The position numbers and the translations under genes were made by a program. A stretch of DNA of 64,000 bases, from NCBI GenBank assembly GCA_016218415.1, contig JACRED010000034.1, forward strand, positions 123,857-187,856, written 5' to 3'. Position 1 is the first letter of the stretch. Each line of letters begins with the position of its first letter. The DNA is from Nitrosomonadales bacterium. Its GTDB lineage: Bacteria > Pseudomonadota > Gammaproteobacteria > Burkholderiales > Gallionellaceae. This document shows positions 55,658 through 64,000 of the stretch, piece after piece. The notes under the pieces were generated by a model that was given only the letters and a program-made list of their open reading frames with translations, made no database searches and was not told where the DNA came from.

Positions 55658-55761
55658 GAGAGTCAGTCGGGCGTGGGATGGTTAGTCATTTTTGTCAGCG
55701 GAAAAATCATAACATTTTTCGCTTGTGCAGCGGATTTGCGATGGAGAGGGTGGCTGAAGTT

Positions 55762-56796
55762 TCAGGGGATTTTCAATTCGCGTGCCGTTGTGACGACAGT
55801 TGCGCCCTTCCTTTTCAGGCGGTACTCGGCGCGGTAGGCGCCTTTCATCCAGCCTCGCGGCGGGCGGGGTTTACCCGCGTAGCTGAACCAGGTGGCTTTG
55901 TTGCCGGGTAAGGTCGATTCATTCAGCAACATTCGTCTGCCTTGCGGGTCCAGCATTTCGAGAGTTTGCTGGTCGCCCGCCTGCACCCCGAAGACTTCTA
56001 TCCAGAACACCAGCGCAGCGGCATCGGCGCGCGGGTTAGCATATTTGCCGTTGCGCGCTTTGTTCGGGTCGGGTGCTTCGCCGGCCCATCCGGCCAGCAA
56101 AATTCCGGTGGGCATATAACGCAGAGTGTTCAGGATTTCCGGTTTCCATAATGAATCGCTGCCCGCTGCACAGGCGCTTAGACCGGACGGCGCGAACGGA
56201 TCGACCGCGTGACCGTGATGCCTGACGGAGAAATCGACATGCGGGAATTCCGTATTGCCGGACAGTCCCACCATCCCCAGCCGCTCTCCGGCATGCACCT
56301 GTTGGCCTGCGCGAACTGCAATCGATCCTTGTCGCATGTGGCTGTATTGTGTTTCCCACCCATCGCCGTGATCGATGCGCACCCCGTTACCTGCCGCGCG
56401 CGTGCCGGTATCCGGCTCTCCGGGCCGCATCAGTACCGGAATGTCCGGTTCGCCGTCGCGCAACCCGGCGACAATGCCGTCTGCCGCAGCAATCACAGCT
56501 ACACCGTGACGCATTGCGACCAGATCAGGCAGCCGGAAATCGGTGCCGGTATGTCCGTCGTAAGCAAGATGGCCGCATGCATAATCGTTCCAGCCTGGGC
56601 CCGGGTCATGGTCGAAGTAATTCTGGATGTAACAATCCTGCCCAATCGAGCAGCGTATCGGTAATTCGAGGGAGGGAGGGGCTGCAAGTGCGGGCGGATT
56701 GCACAGCAAAATAATGAAAACGCCCAGCGTTGTTGTTTGAATTTGGGGCGTTCCTTTTCCCTCGGGGATGAAACGGTCGGCGATCGGGAACATCAT
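55762..56796 (-). CDS. M23/LytM-like peptidase-domain protein
   Basis: A 344-aa secreted or membrane-associated protein with an N-terminal hydrophobic segment (TTLGVFIILLCNPPALAAP) and a LytM domain (about 85-215): GHTGTDFRLPD, with the usual H and D zinc ligands, and FPHVDFSVRH where family enzymes normally have HxH. The aspartate in place of the second histidine may impair or alter metal binding. A beta-rich C-terminal domain follows. Confidence 0.78.
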   Translation of the reverse strand: MMFPIADRFIPEGKGTPQIQTTTLGVFIILLCNPPALAAPPSLELPIRCSIGQDCYIQNYFDHDPGPGWNDYACGHLAYDGHTGTDFRLPDLVAMRHGVAVIAAADGIVAGLRDGEPDIPVLMRPGEPDTGTRAAGNGVRIDHGDGWETQYSHMRQGSIAVRAGQQVHAGERLGMVGLSGNTEFPHVDFSVRHHGHAVDPFAPSGLSACAAGSDSLWKPEILNTLRYMPTGILLAGWAGEAPDPNKARNGKYANPRADAAALVFWIEVFGVQAGDQQTLEMLDPQGRRMLLNESTLPGNKATWFSYAGKPRPPRGWMKGAYRAEYRLKRKGATVVTTARELKIP

Positions 56797-57207
56797 GATT
56801 GCGCAATGTTACCTTATGCTGCATCCTATCATGATGAAAATTAGCGGCATTTCGATGGTGGCTGCGCAACGATATTCATCAGCAAAGCAAGGTTTACGAA
56901 ACTGCAATTCGAGTATAATCCTTTAGGGTTATTTCAGGTATTCTGGCGGGGCTGGATCAGTGTAACGTTAGTCTCCCAGTGTTGTTGTAACCCTCTGTGG
57001 CGGGGGAATGCGCTGCATGGATAGTAAGCCTGCTGTCAGGTCTGAGCAGGCTTTTTTGTGGCAAGGCTGGCAGGGCTTTAAATTTTTGTTTGGGTCCGTT
57101 AGTTTGCTTGCGCTTGGGGATAGAGGGATAGCGGGACGGAGCTGTTTTAAGCGTTTGAAAAATCGGGGATTGGGAATGACAACATATCAATTGGTGGGCA
57201 GTTCATC
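56797..57207. other. Intergenic region between the M23-like and MotA-like genes
   Basis: About 410 bases with no supported gene. It contains a -10 box, a possible structured RNA (see 56914) and a terminator-like hairpin. Confidence 0.6.
56914..57058 (+). ncRNA. Possible structured leader or small RNA with terminator
   Basis: TATAAT (56914-56919) predicts a start near 56926. AGGGTTA (56925-56931) can pair with TAACCCT (56988-56994), enclosing CTGG/CCAG (56952/56976). At 57027-57058 a hairpin AGCCTGCT...AGCAGGCT is followed by six T. This would give an RNA of about 130 nt, or an attenuator 150 bases before the next gene. No known riboswitch family is recognised, and the -35 is weak. Confidence 0.45.
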
Positions 57208-58923
57208 ATGAAAAACCTGTTGCGCTATCAAATTTACGCATTTATTCCGGCACTCGTGCTGTTGGCGGGCGGTTTTTATTTCAAGCGGCTGGTGATGTTC
57301 GCCATCGAGACCAATTTCGCATTGAATGCGATTATTCTCGGAATGATGCTGGTTGGTGTGCTGATCATGCATCAGTTGATATGGAGTTTACGCCGCCAAT
57401 CGAAGAGGGCAGATGTGTTCGTCCAGCGCATCCAGCAGGGCGAAGAGATGAGTGAAGTGCTCAAGGATCCCGAGATGGGTGCGTCCGACATCGGGCTGGT
57501 TTGCGATCATCTGGCCCATACTGCCGACGGTGCTGACGGGCGCCCGGTGGCGGCTGTTGAAGCGGGGCTGCGCTCGTTGCATGTCACGCTGGATTCGCGC
57601 CAGGAACTGGCGCAATTCATGGTTGGTTTTATGGTCGCGCTCGGTTTGATGGGTACCTTCATCGGTATTCTGGAAACATTGGTCGAGATCGGCAACATGA
57701 TCGGGGGGTTCGCCACCTCGGACATGCAGGATATCGACAAGTCTTTCATGGGCTTGATCAGCGATCTGACCAAACCTCTCCAGGGGATGGGTACGGCTTT
57801 CAGTGCTTCGATGTTCGGTTTGCTGGGATCGCTGTGCCTCGGTTTGACCATGGTTGCCGTGCGGCGCTGCACCGAAGAGTTTCTGACCGGTTTGCGCCAT
57901 GCCATCAACCAGATGATCAAGGACAGGCGGACTGGTCGTGCGGCACAGAGTAGCGGAGCGAACGCCCCGGAGAGGCGTTCCGAGGATCTGATCAGGGAGC
58001 AGCACGAGTCCAATCAATTATTCCACAAGGGCTTGGAAGCGCAATTGCGCGTCATGCAAAAGCTGGAAACTCTGGAGCAACGCATGTCTGAGCTGAATAC
58101 CGCCATGCAGAAACAGGTGGAGGCGGCAACCGAAACCAATTCCCTGCTCCGGGATAGTTCCATCCCTCGGCAGGCGACCGAGCAGTTCATGGGGCAGATC
58201 AAGGTGCTGGCGAGCGCCGCGACGGAAAACAGCGCCAACTTCGCCAATCTGTTGCCTGCATTGAATGGCGTGACACAAAGGCTGGGTGGCTTCTCGGAAG
58301 TCCTGCTGAAGCAGCGCGAACAAATGCAGCAGATACTGTCCAGTTCTGCCGGGTCGCAGGACATGATACGCAACTCATTGATTTCGCTGGTTGAGAAAGA
58401 GAATGAGATACGCGGCGGAATGTTCAACGAGATCAGCATGCTGCGAAAATTCATGCTGGAAATGCAACCCGTCTCCACACAGATGGTGCCTTTGCTGACC
58501 GAAATCAACAGCCGCCTCAATGAGCTATCGATTGCGTCGCACAATCAGGAAGAGTCAACGCGCATGATGTCCCAGTCCGTCACGCAGACTTTTGGCGGAC
58601 TGAAGATGGGTATCGCGGAGATGTTGCACGATGCGGAGAAGAGTCGTCAATTGCAGTCGGAGGTTACGAGCCAACTTGTCAATTCGCAACGTCTGGTGTC
58701 CGAAATAGGCGGTTTGCAACAATCCCTGACCAGAATTGCCCATGTGCTTGCCAATAGCGTAGCCACCAGCCAGGCTCTGGTCGAGGAGGTCAAGAACCTT
58801 CGTGAATCGGTGGTCAGTGATATGCGTATAGAAATGCAGGACGCGCTGCGGCAGCACAAGGAGGGGAAGGTCGAAAAATCTCCCGCCGACAGCGGTTCAG
58901 GCTCTGGCAAGCCCAAGGCGTGA
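57208..58923 (+). CDS. MotA/TolQ/ExbB-like proton-channel protein of the type I secretion locus
   Basis: A 571-aa protein. It has N-terminal membrane helices (about 8-24 and 30-55), a MotA/ExbB core at about 120-220 (FMVGFMVALGLMGTFIGILETLVEIGNM ... GMGTAFSASMFGLLGSLCLGLTM), then a long coiled-coil/helical tail to the end. With the TM-OmpA protein at 60512 it makes a MotAB/SiiAB-like pair. Family knowledge: SiiA/SiiB form a proton channel for the Salmonella SPI-4 adhesin system. Confidence 0.82.
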   Translation: MKNLLRYQIYAFIPALVLLAGGFYFKRLVMFAIETNFALNAIILGMMLVGVLIMHQLIWSLRRQSKRADVFVQRIQQGEEMSEVLKDPEMGASDIGLVCDHLAHTADGADGRPVAAVEAGLRSLHVTLDSRQELAQFMVGFMVALGLMGTFIGILETLVEIGNMIGGFATSDMQDIDKSFMGLISDLTKPLQGMGTAFSASMFGLLGSLCLGLTMVAVRRCTEEFLTGLRHAINQMIKDRRTGRAAQSSGANAPERRSEDLIREQHESNQLFHKGLEAQLRVMQKLETLEQRMSELNTAMQKQVEAATETNSLLRDSSIPRQATEQFMGQIKVLASAATENSANFANLLPALNGVTQRLGGFSEVLLKQREQMQQILSSSAGSQDMIRNSLISLVEKENEIRGGMFNEISMLRKFMLEMQPVSTQMVPLLTEINSRLNELSIASHNQEESTRMMSQSVTQTFGGLKMGIAEMLHDAEKSRQLQSEVTSQLVNSQRLVSEIGGLQQSLTRIAHVLANSVATSQALVEEVKNLRESVVSDMRIEMQDALRQHKEGKVEKSPADSGSGSGKPKA

Positions 58924-58958
58924 CGCAGTTTGACATGCCAGCAAGTCGGGATTAGCAG

Positions 58959-60485
58959 GTGAGCGCCAGAATTCTGTCCGGTTTTTACTGGTTTGCCCTG
59001 TGGGCATCAGTCTGCATGGGTAATTCGCCGGCATTTGCCGAACAGGGGAATGCCGGATTGCCTGCACCCGTAAAAGAAACTGCAGTCGGGGATATTTCTG
59101 CGCTGGGCAAGGCGCGCGCAAAACTGCTGGCGGAGATGAACAAGTCATTGACGGTTGCCTTGCCGCCCGCTGAATTCCTGTCGCAGCTTGACTCAGGCGT
59201 GACGCGTGTGGAAAACCTCTCACTGTTTGATGCCATGGCGCTATCGCTTGGATACAGCAATGATGTGGCCGCCTCGTCCGCGCATCGGGATACCACCGAG
59301 TATTTGGCGACTGCGTCACTGGGGGCGATGTTGCCGCATGTTGATATTCGCATCAATGCCGGTCGCGAGTCATCCAGTCCTTCTTCGGTAACCAAACTTC
59401 CGAATTTCGATCGTCTGGCACATGACACGCATAACCGGAAGGATAGCCAGGTGACCGTCCGCCAGACGTTGATGGACCTGCCCGCTTATTTTGAGCGCCA
59501 GCGGCAGAATCTGCTGCTGAAAGCGGCGGAGAACAACCTGAGTAATGCGCAAGAGCGCGTCGCCTATGACACGCTGGTCAGTTTTTTGAAGCTGATCCAG
59601 TTGCGGCTTTCCGTCGTCATGGCGGAGAACTATGAAACGGAGCTGAAAAAGCTTCTGGAATACATGAACGCGCGCGTCCAGGCGGGTGGGGCGACCAAGG
59701 CTGATATGCAGCGGGTGAGGGGGCGGGTCCTCAATACCGCGTCGGCGGTGATCGAGGCAAAAGGCGCGTATGAATCCGGCCTGGTGGAGTTCAAGCGGCT
59801 GACGGGTGTCGTGCCGACTTCTGTGGCCATACCGGAAAACCTGTTGCCCGTATTACCCAGAGATTTCGATACTGCGATGGCGGCTGCGATTCAGAATAAC
59901 TTTGAATTGCAGGCGGCATTGCGCGATATGGAGTCGGTCTCGCAGGAGCGGCGCGCGATGCAGAGCAGATTTTCGCCGAAATTTGACATCGAACTTTCTG
60001 CCGTCCGCACTTACAACGCCGGGGGTATAGTCGCCAGCGATCCGATTCCGAACAGCACCCTTTATCCGGTCCAGGATGACAAGCGCGCTATGTTCGTGAT
60101 GAGCTGGAATCTGCTCAATGGCGGCGCGGACATGATGCAGGCCAAAGCGCTGGCATCCAAACGGCTGGAATATGAATATCGCGCAAAGGATATCCAGCGC
60201 AAGCTGGAAGAGTCATTGCGCATCAACTTTAACGCCCTGCGTGCCGTGAACGGGCGGGTGAACGGGGTCAAGCAGGAGATGGAGTCCAACGACATCGTGC
60301 TGGCGGCCTTCAACGAGCAGCTGTTCGCCGCCAACCGCTCCCTGCTGGATGTGCTGGATGCCTATCAGCGCCAGTACAACTCGCGCACGGAATTGGCGCG
60401 TTTGCTGATAGCGGAAGCGACTGCGAGTCTGCAGATGCTGCGTAACATGGGGAAATTACAGGAGGGGATCGTCGCGTTGCGCTGA
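58959..60485 (+). CDS. TolC-family outer-membrane efflux protein
   Basis: A 508-aa protein with a signal peptide (about 1-27, ending SPAFA) and two OEP repeats (about 95-300 and 310-500; FDAMALSLGYSNDVAASSAHRDTTEYLATASLGAMLPHVDIRINAGRE; LLDVLDAYQRQYNSRTELARLLIAEATASLQML). It forms the outer-membrane channel of the type I secretion system. It starts at GTG, 35 bases after the MotA-like gene. Confidence 0.92.
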   Translation: MSARILSGFYWFALWASVCMGNSPAFAEQGNAGLPAPVKETAVGDISALGKARAKLLAEMNKSLTVALPPAEFLSQLDSGVTRVENLSLFDAMALSLGYSNDVAASSAHRDTTEYLATASLGAMLPHVDIRINAGRESSSPSSVTKLPNFDRLAHDTHNRKDSQVTVRQTLMDLPAYFERQRQNLLLKAAENNLSNAQERVAYDTLVSFLKLIQLRLSVVMAENYETELKKLLEYMNARVQAGGATKADMQRVRGRVLNTASAVIEAKGAYESGLVEFKRLTGVVPTSVAIPENLLPVLPRDFDTAMAAAIQNNFELQAALRDMESVSQERRAMQSRFSPKFDIELSAVRTYNAGGIVASDPIPNSTLYPVQDDKRAMFVMSWNLLNGGADMMQAKALASKRLEYEYRAKDIQRKLEESLRINFNALRAVNGRVNGVKQEMESNDIVLAAFNEQLFAANRSLLDVLDAYQRQYNSRTELARLLIAEATASLQMLRNMGKLQEGIVALR

Positions 60486-60511
60486 ATATCGAACGCATCG
60501 ACGAAACAATT

Positions 60512-61156
60512 ATGGAAAACGGAAGAGAACCGAATTTTTGGCCTGGCTTTGTCGATGCACTCAGCAATCTGGTGTTGACGCTGGTGTTCGTCATGGTGAT
60601 TTTCGTGCTGGCGCTGTTTTATCTTTCATCCAAGGTGGCGCAATCCAAGATAGAGGCTTTGTGTCCGGCGACCAAGTCGGAGCTGGAACAGGTCCAGAAG
60701 GATCTGGAAGAGACGCGCAAAGCGCTGCAAGCCGCATTATCCCAAGCTGGCCAGATCAAGGAGCGTGTTGAGGTCAGCGAGAAAAAAACGCCGGTGCTTA
60801 AAAAGGAAAAAATATCGGCAACAGCAACGACAGCGGGCTCATCCATCACCATCAGATTTCCCGCAGGCGTTGTCGAGCTGGATGATGAAGCGAAGCAGGC
60901 GCTTGATAAGGCAATCGCACCCATGCTCGCATCAGGACAGCCGATCAAAACCAGTCTGAATGCTGTTCCGGGGCCGGAGACCTACAGTGAAGGCAAGCGC
61001 CTGTCATTCTTCCGCGCCGTGGCGATCCGGAATTACCTGATCAGCAAAGGCGTGGACAAGGGGCGCATTGAAAGCAAGGTGCTGGGGCATGACAAGCGCG
61101 ACCAGAACGATCCGGACGGACGTGTTCTGATTGAATTGCAGCGGGCTGCACCGTAG
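60512..61156 (+). CDS. TM-OmpA-like (MotB/SiiA-like) protein
   Basis: A 214-aa protein. It has one N-terminal helix (FVDALSNLVLTLVFVMVIFVLALFYLSS), a coiled coil (about 50-105), and a C-terminal OmpA/MotB peptidoglycan-binding domain (RLSFFRAVAIRNYLISKGVDKGRIESKVLGHDKRD). It lies between TolC and HlyD genes and pairs with the MotA-like protein. Confidence 0.85.
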   Translation: MENGREPNFWPGFVDALSNLVLTLVFVMVIFVLALFYLSSKVAQSKIEALCPATKSELEQVQKDLEETRKALQAALSQAGQIKERVEVSEKKTPVLKKEKISATATTAGSSITIRFPAGVVELDDEAKQALDKAIAPMLASGQPIKTSLNAVPGPETYSEGKRLSFFRAVAIRNYLISKGVDKGRIESKVLGHDKRDQNDPDGRVLIELQRAAP

Positions 61157-61159
61157 GCG

Positions 61160-62449
61160 ATGTTCGCGCGTAACCGGCAGCATGTTCGAGGAGCCTCTTT
61201 GCCCAGGCCGCGAGTCCTGATCATATTGGCGTTAAGCGTGTTGGTGCTGAGTGTGGGTTGGATGGCGTTAGCCCAGGTGGATCGTGTGGTGCATGCCGAA
61301 GGCAGGGTTATCCCGGCGGGCAAGGCGCAAATCGTCCAGCATCTGGAAGGCGGTATCGTTACTTCCATGGTTGTGCGCGAGGGCTCGCTGGTCAAGAAAG
61401 GGGACTTGCTGGTCGTCATCGGAGATACCCGGGCCAATTCCCAGCTGGGTGAACGCAAGATCAAGATCGCTGCGTTGCAGGCGCGCGCAGCCCGGCTCAG
61501 GGCCGAAGCCGAGGGTGCCGGCAAGCCGGATTTCAAGCGGGGCGTGGAATACGACGTTGCAACCCAGGGGGCGGAGCAGGCTTTGTTTGTTGCGCGGCGC
61601 CAGAAACTCACGCAGGAAACCGAGATTTTCCAGGAGCAGATCCGCCAGAAAACGGCTGAAATATCCGAGTCGGAGAACCGCAGGAAGAGTCTGGAGGCGG
61701 AACTGGAGATTGCGCGCCACCAGCTTGCCATAGTCACGGAATTGATTGCCAAAAATGCCGCCTCCAGGTTGGAGTTGCTCGAGGCGCAAGGCAGGGTGCA
61801 GCGGTTATTGACCCAGACCGGCGAAGCCGAGTCTGCACTGCCAAGATTGCGCGCGGCCATACATGAGGCCGAGGCCAAGCGCGGTGAGGTGCTGGCACGC
61901 TTCCGTTCTGAGGCGCGCGCCGAATTAAGCACCACACAGATGGATATCGACAGCGCGGGCGAAGGTTTGCGCGCAGAGTCGGACAGGGTGACGCGTACCG
62001 ATATTCGCTCCCCGGTCAATGGTATCGTCAACCGGATCTATATCAATACCATAGGCGGGGTGGTCAAGGCTGGCGAACCCGTCATGGAGTTGACACCCAC
62101 CGATGAGCGCGTGGTGATCGAAGCCCAGGTGCGTCCCAATGACCGTGCCGAACTGCACTCCGGATTGCCGGCCAATATCAAGGTCGGCGCTTATGATTTC
62201 GGCATATACGGCACTTTGCACGGCCGTTTGACTGAGGTCAGCGCCGATACGGTGAGCGACGAGCGCGGCAATCGCTTTTATCACGTGGAGCTGGAGGTCG
62301 AAGCCGTCCCGGCCTCGTACCTGGATAACCCGATCATGCCTGGTATGCCGGTCACTGCCGATATCGTCACCGGACGTCGTACCGTGTTGCAATATGTCCT
62401 GTCACCGCTCAGCCGTTTCTCATTTGATGCTTTTCGCGAGCCCCGTTGA
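61160..62449 (+). CDS. HlyD-family membrane fusion protein (type I secretion)
   Basis: A 429-aa periplasmic adaptor. It has one N-terminal helix (VLIILALSVLVLSVGWMALAQVD), a biotinyl-lipoyl-like half (GRVIPAGKAQIVQHLEGGIVTSMVVREGSLVKKGD), long coiled coils, and a C-terminal beta-barrel (IRSPVNGIVNRIYINTIGGVVKAGEPVMELTPTDE). It starts 3 bases after the OmpA-like gene. Confidence 0.94.
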   Translation: MFARNRQHVRGASLPRPRVLIILALSVLVLSVGWMALAQVDRVVHAEGRVIPAGKAQIVQHLEGGIVTSMVVREGSLVKKGDLLVVIGDTRANSQLGERKIKIAALQARAARLRAEAEGAGKPDFKRGVEYDVATQGAEQALFVARRQKLTQETEIFQEQIRQKTAEISESENRRKSLEAELEIARHQLAIVTELIAKNAASRLELLEAQGRVQRLLTQTGEAESALPRLRAAIHEAEAKRGEVLARFRSEARAELSTTQMDIDSAGEGLRAESDRVTRTDIRSPVNGIVNRIYINTIGGVVKAGEPVMELTPTDERVVIEAQVRPNDRAELHSGLPANIKVGAYDFGIYGTLHGRLTEVSADTVSDERGNRFYHVELEVEAVPASYLDNPIMPGMPVTADIVTGRRTVLQYVLSPLSRFSFDAFREPR

Positions 62450-62479
62450 TAGATGGGGGAATCGCACCGATGAAAGGGT

Positions 62480-62508
62480 TTGACAGTGCTTGCGCAGGAA
62501 GGCTAAAT
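62480..62508 (+). promoter_or_regulatory. Sigma-70 promoter of the RTX adhesin gene
   Basis: TTGACA at 62480-62485, a 17-bp spacer and CTAAAT at 62503-62508. It lies in the 120-base gap before the adhesin, allowing separate control. Confidence 0.55.
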
Positions 62509-62572
62509 TGGCAGCGGGTATAAAGGGAAGTGGCTTGGGCTTTAATATATGGTGATGTCTGAGGGATAAGCA

Positions 62573-64000
62573 GTGGCCGGAACGTCGAAAAATGAAAATG
62601 TCAGCGTAGTCGAGGCACAAGCCGGCGTATTCAAGCTGGGCATTGTGCGCGCCGATGTTGCGCACGTCGAAGTTGTCGACGTCGATTTCGTGCTGTTCCT
62701 GAAAAACGGCGCGCGCATCGTTCTGGTTAACGCCGCCATGGATGCGATGAGTGATCACCCGTCCGAGGTCTTGTTTGCCAACGGGGCGAAAATTTCCCTG
62801 GGCGCCCTGATGGACGAGGTCGGCAATATCAATCTCGGCGACACCTCGATACAAGCTTTGTCCAGCTTCCTTCCATTTGAAAAAGCGGATTCCGACAAGC
62901 AGCAAAAAAACTCCAACAGCAGCTCTGAACAGCAAGATGCAGATTATCAGGATCAGGCGCAGCAGACCGAAAAGGCGGTGGCTGAAGGATTGGCGCCCAC
63001 CAATGCCGAAGCCGTAGCGGATGTCATCCAGCAAATGGTTCAGAAAGGAACTTCTGACAAGACGGATAGCTTCCCCACCCCCCCCAACCCCAATGTTGCA
63101 TCGACACCGCCTTCTCCACCCTCCCTGTTTTCTCCGCCTTCGTCCAGCTCTCCGCCGTCCTTGTTTGAACCCAAACTGTTCATCAGTATTTTTAATGCGG
63201 TACAGCAGGGGCAGAGTGGCAACAACATTTATGGCGGCGGGGGTGATTTAACCTCCTTCAGGGATCCCAGCCCAACCGCGCAGATGAAGTCGGAAACGCT
63301 GCATGGCACCGCAGGTTCGGACGTGATTTATTCCGATTATGAGCAATATCTGGGCAAAGGCTTTGCCAAAATAATCAATTTTCAGGTTAGCGGCAGCCTG
63401 ACCTCGGTTGACACGCTCACTATCCAAAATGTACCTGCTGGTTGGTCCATTGAGGGGGCGACCGATCTTGGCAGCGGGACGTGGTCATTGCCCCTGAATG
63501 GTTTGGTGACCCAGAGCGGTTTTGATATCAAGTTGATGTATCAAACCTTCGATGCGGACCCGGCAAATCCGGTGCATGTCCCTCCTGCCGATGTGCAGTT
63601 TGTCGTGGGTTATACGGATGCCGCCGGCGCGACATCCAGTATCAGCCAGACATTGCGTTTGGCGGTAGCAGATGCAGCCAATCCCTCCGACTTGAGCTAT
63701 ATCGATGCCAGCGGACAAACAGTCACTGTTTTACCCGCTCAGGGCAACTCCGATTATGTGCTGGCGGGCGCGGGAGACGATACGGTTTATGCCAGTCTTG
63801 GCAATGACACATTGCTGGGGGAGGGGGGTAATGATTCATTGTATGGGGAAAGCGGTAACGACACCCTGATCGGCGGCACCGGCAGCAACCTGCTCGATGG
63901 CGGCGTGGGCAGCGACACGGCTGATTACAGCGCCGAGACCGGCGCACTCAACGTCACCCTGCTGGGCGCGCTGGACGGCAGCGCCACAGGCAGTGGTATC
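62573..64000 (+). CDS. Giant RTX adhesin, N-terminal part (runs off the window)
   Basis: Open for 476 codons to the window end with no stop. GTG start with GAGGGATAA upstream. The N-terminus (VVEAQAGVFKLGIVRADVAHVEVVDVDFVLFLKNGARIVLVNAAMDA) resembles the retention/prefix domain of BapA-type adhesins. A Q/S-rich linker (about 105-140), a P/S-rich stretch (about 165-200) and a beta domain follow. RTX nonapeptides begin near residue 400 (GDDTVYASLGNDTLLGEGGNDS). It is the probable substrate of the type I system upstream. Confidence 0.85.
   Translation, partial: MAGTSKNENVSVVEAQAGVFKLGIVRADVAHVEVVDVDFVLFLKNGARIVLVNAAMDAMSDHPSEVLFANGAKISLGALMDEVGNINLGDTSIQALSSFLPFEKADSDKQQKNSNSSSEQQDADYQDQAQQTEKAVAEGLAPTNAEAVADVIQQMVQKGTSDKTDSFPTPPNPNVASTPPSPPSLFSPPSSSSPPSLFEPKLFISIFNAVQQGQSGNNIYGGGGDLTSFRDPSPTAQMKSETLHGTAGSDVIYSDYEQYLGKGFAKIINFQVSGSLTSVDTLTIQNVPAGWSIEGATDLGSGTWSLPLNGLVTQSGFDIKLMYQTFDADPANPVHVPPADVQFVVGYTDAAGATSSISQTLRLAVADAANPSDLSYIDASGQTVTVLPAQGNSDYVLAGAGDDTVYASLGNDTLLGEGGNDSLYGESGNDTLIGGTGSNLLDGGVGSDTADYSAETGALNVTLLGALDGSATGSGI

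Overview
This window looks like a chromosomal segment of a betaproteobacterium, probably of the Nitrosomonadales/Gallionellaceae type. The evidence is the order tig-clpP-clpX-lon-hupB-tRNA-ppiD, a complete System I cytochrome c maturation operon, a prfB gene with a classical programmed frameshift, and protein sequences of betaproteobacterial character. The genus is an inference; no rRNA is present.

Layout. (1) 1-8.6 kb: protein quality control (trigger factor, ClpP, ClpX, Lon, PpiD), HU and two tRNAs (Val, Asp). A good sigma-32-type promoter precedes lon. (2) 8.9-16 kb: ccmABCDEFGHI, closed by a strong terminator. (3) 16-27.8 kb: a DUF2892 membrane protein with a perfect CRP/FNR-type palindrome upstream, a Crp/Fnr regulator, lysS, a cysteine-free DsrC/TusE-like protein, tex, a ygjP-like metallopeptidase gene interrupted by one in-frame amber codon, prfB, an MgtC/DUF4010 membrane protein, recJ and lysC, then tRNA-Ser and tRNA-Arg.

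(4) 28.0-48.3 kb: two related integrative elements sit in tandem at the 3' end of tRNA-Arg(ACG). A 45-bp copy of the tRNA 3' end occurs three times (27967, 38606, 48221) and bounds elements of about 10.6 and 9.6 kb. Each element has the same core in the same order: tyrosine integrase, a small HTH/excisionase-like gene overlapping the integrase by about 125 bp, a Rep_trans-like replication initiator, and an unnamed family of about 300 aa with a conserved MVHGxK motif. Each carries different cargo. Element 1 has an E2-E1-JAB triple-domain protein with a ComEC-type metallo-beta-lactamase, a small membrane protein, a HigBA-type toxin-antitoxin pair, and an alpha/beta hydrolase with a helical partner. 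Element 2 has a helicase-less type ISP-like restriction-methylase, a stand-alone TOPRIM-domain protein and a RelB/YafQ toxin-antitoxin pair. Five copies of a structured repeat (two consecutive stem-loops in four of them, with compensatory base changes and conserved internal mismatches) lie between the cargo modules and near the right ends. The elements look like small defence islands.

(5) 48.4-64 kb: a type I secretion locus for a giant RTX adhesin: ABC transporter with an N-terminal peptidase-like domain, TolC, HlyD, and the start of a large RTX protein that runs off the window. A MotA/ExbB-like protein and a TM-OmpA-like protein are interleaved with these genes, reminiscent of the SiiA/SiiB proton channel of Salmonella SPI-4. 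Between the ABC gene and the rest are a ParDE pair, a small membrane protein, a duplicated TPR-glycosyltransferase, an FkbM-type methyltransferase and an M23-like peptidase, plus a possible structured leader or small RNA at 56.9-57.06 kb.
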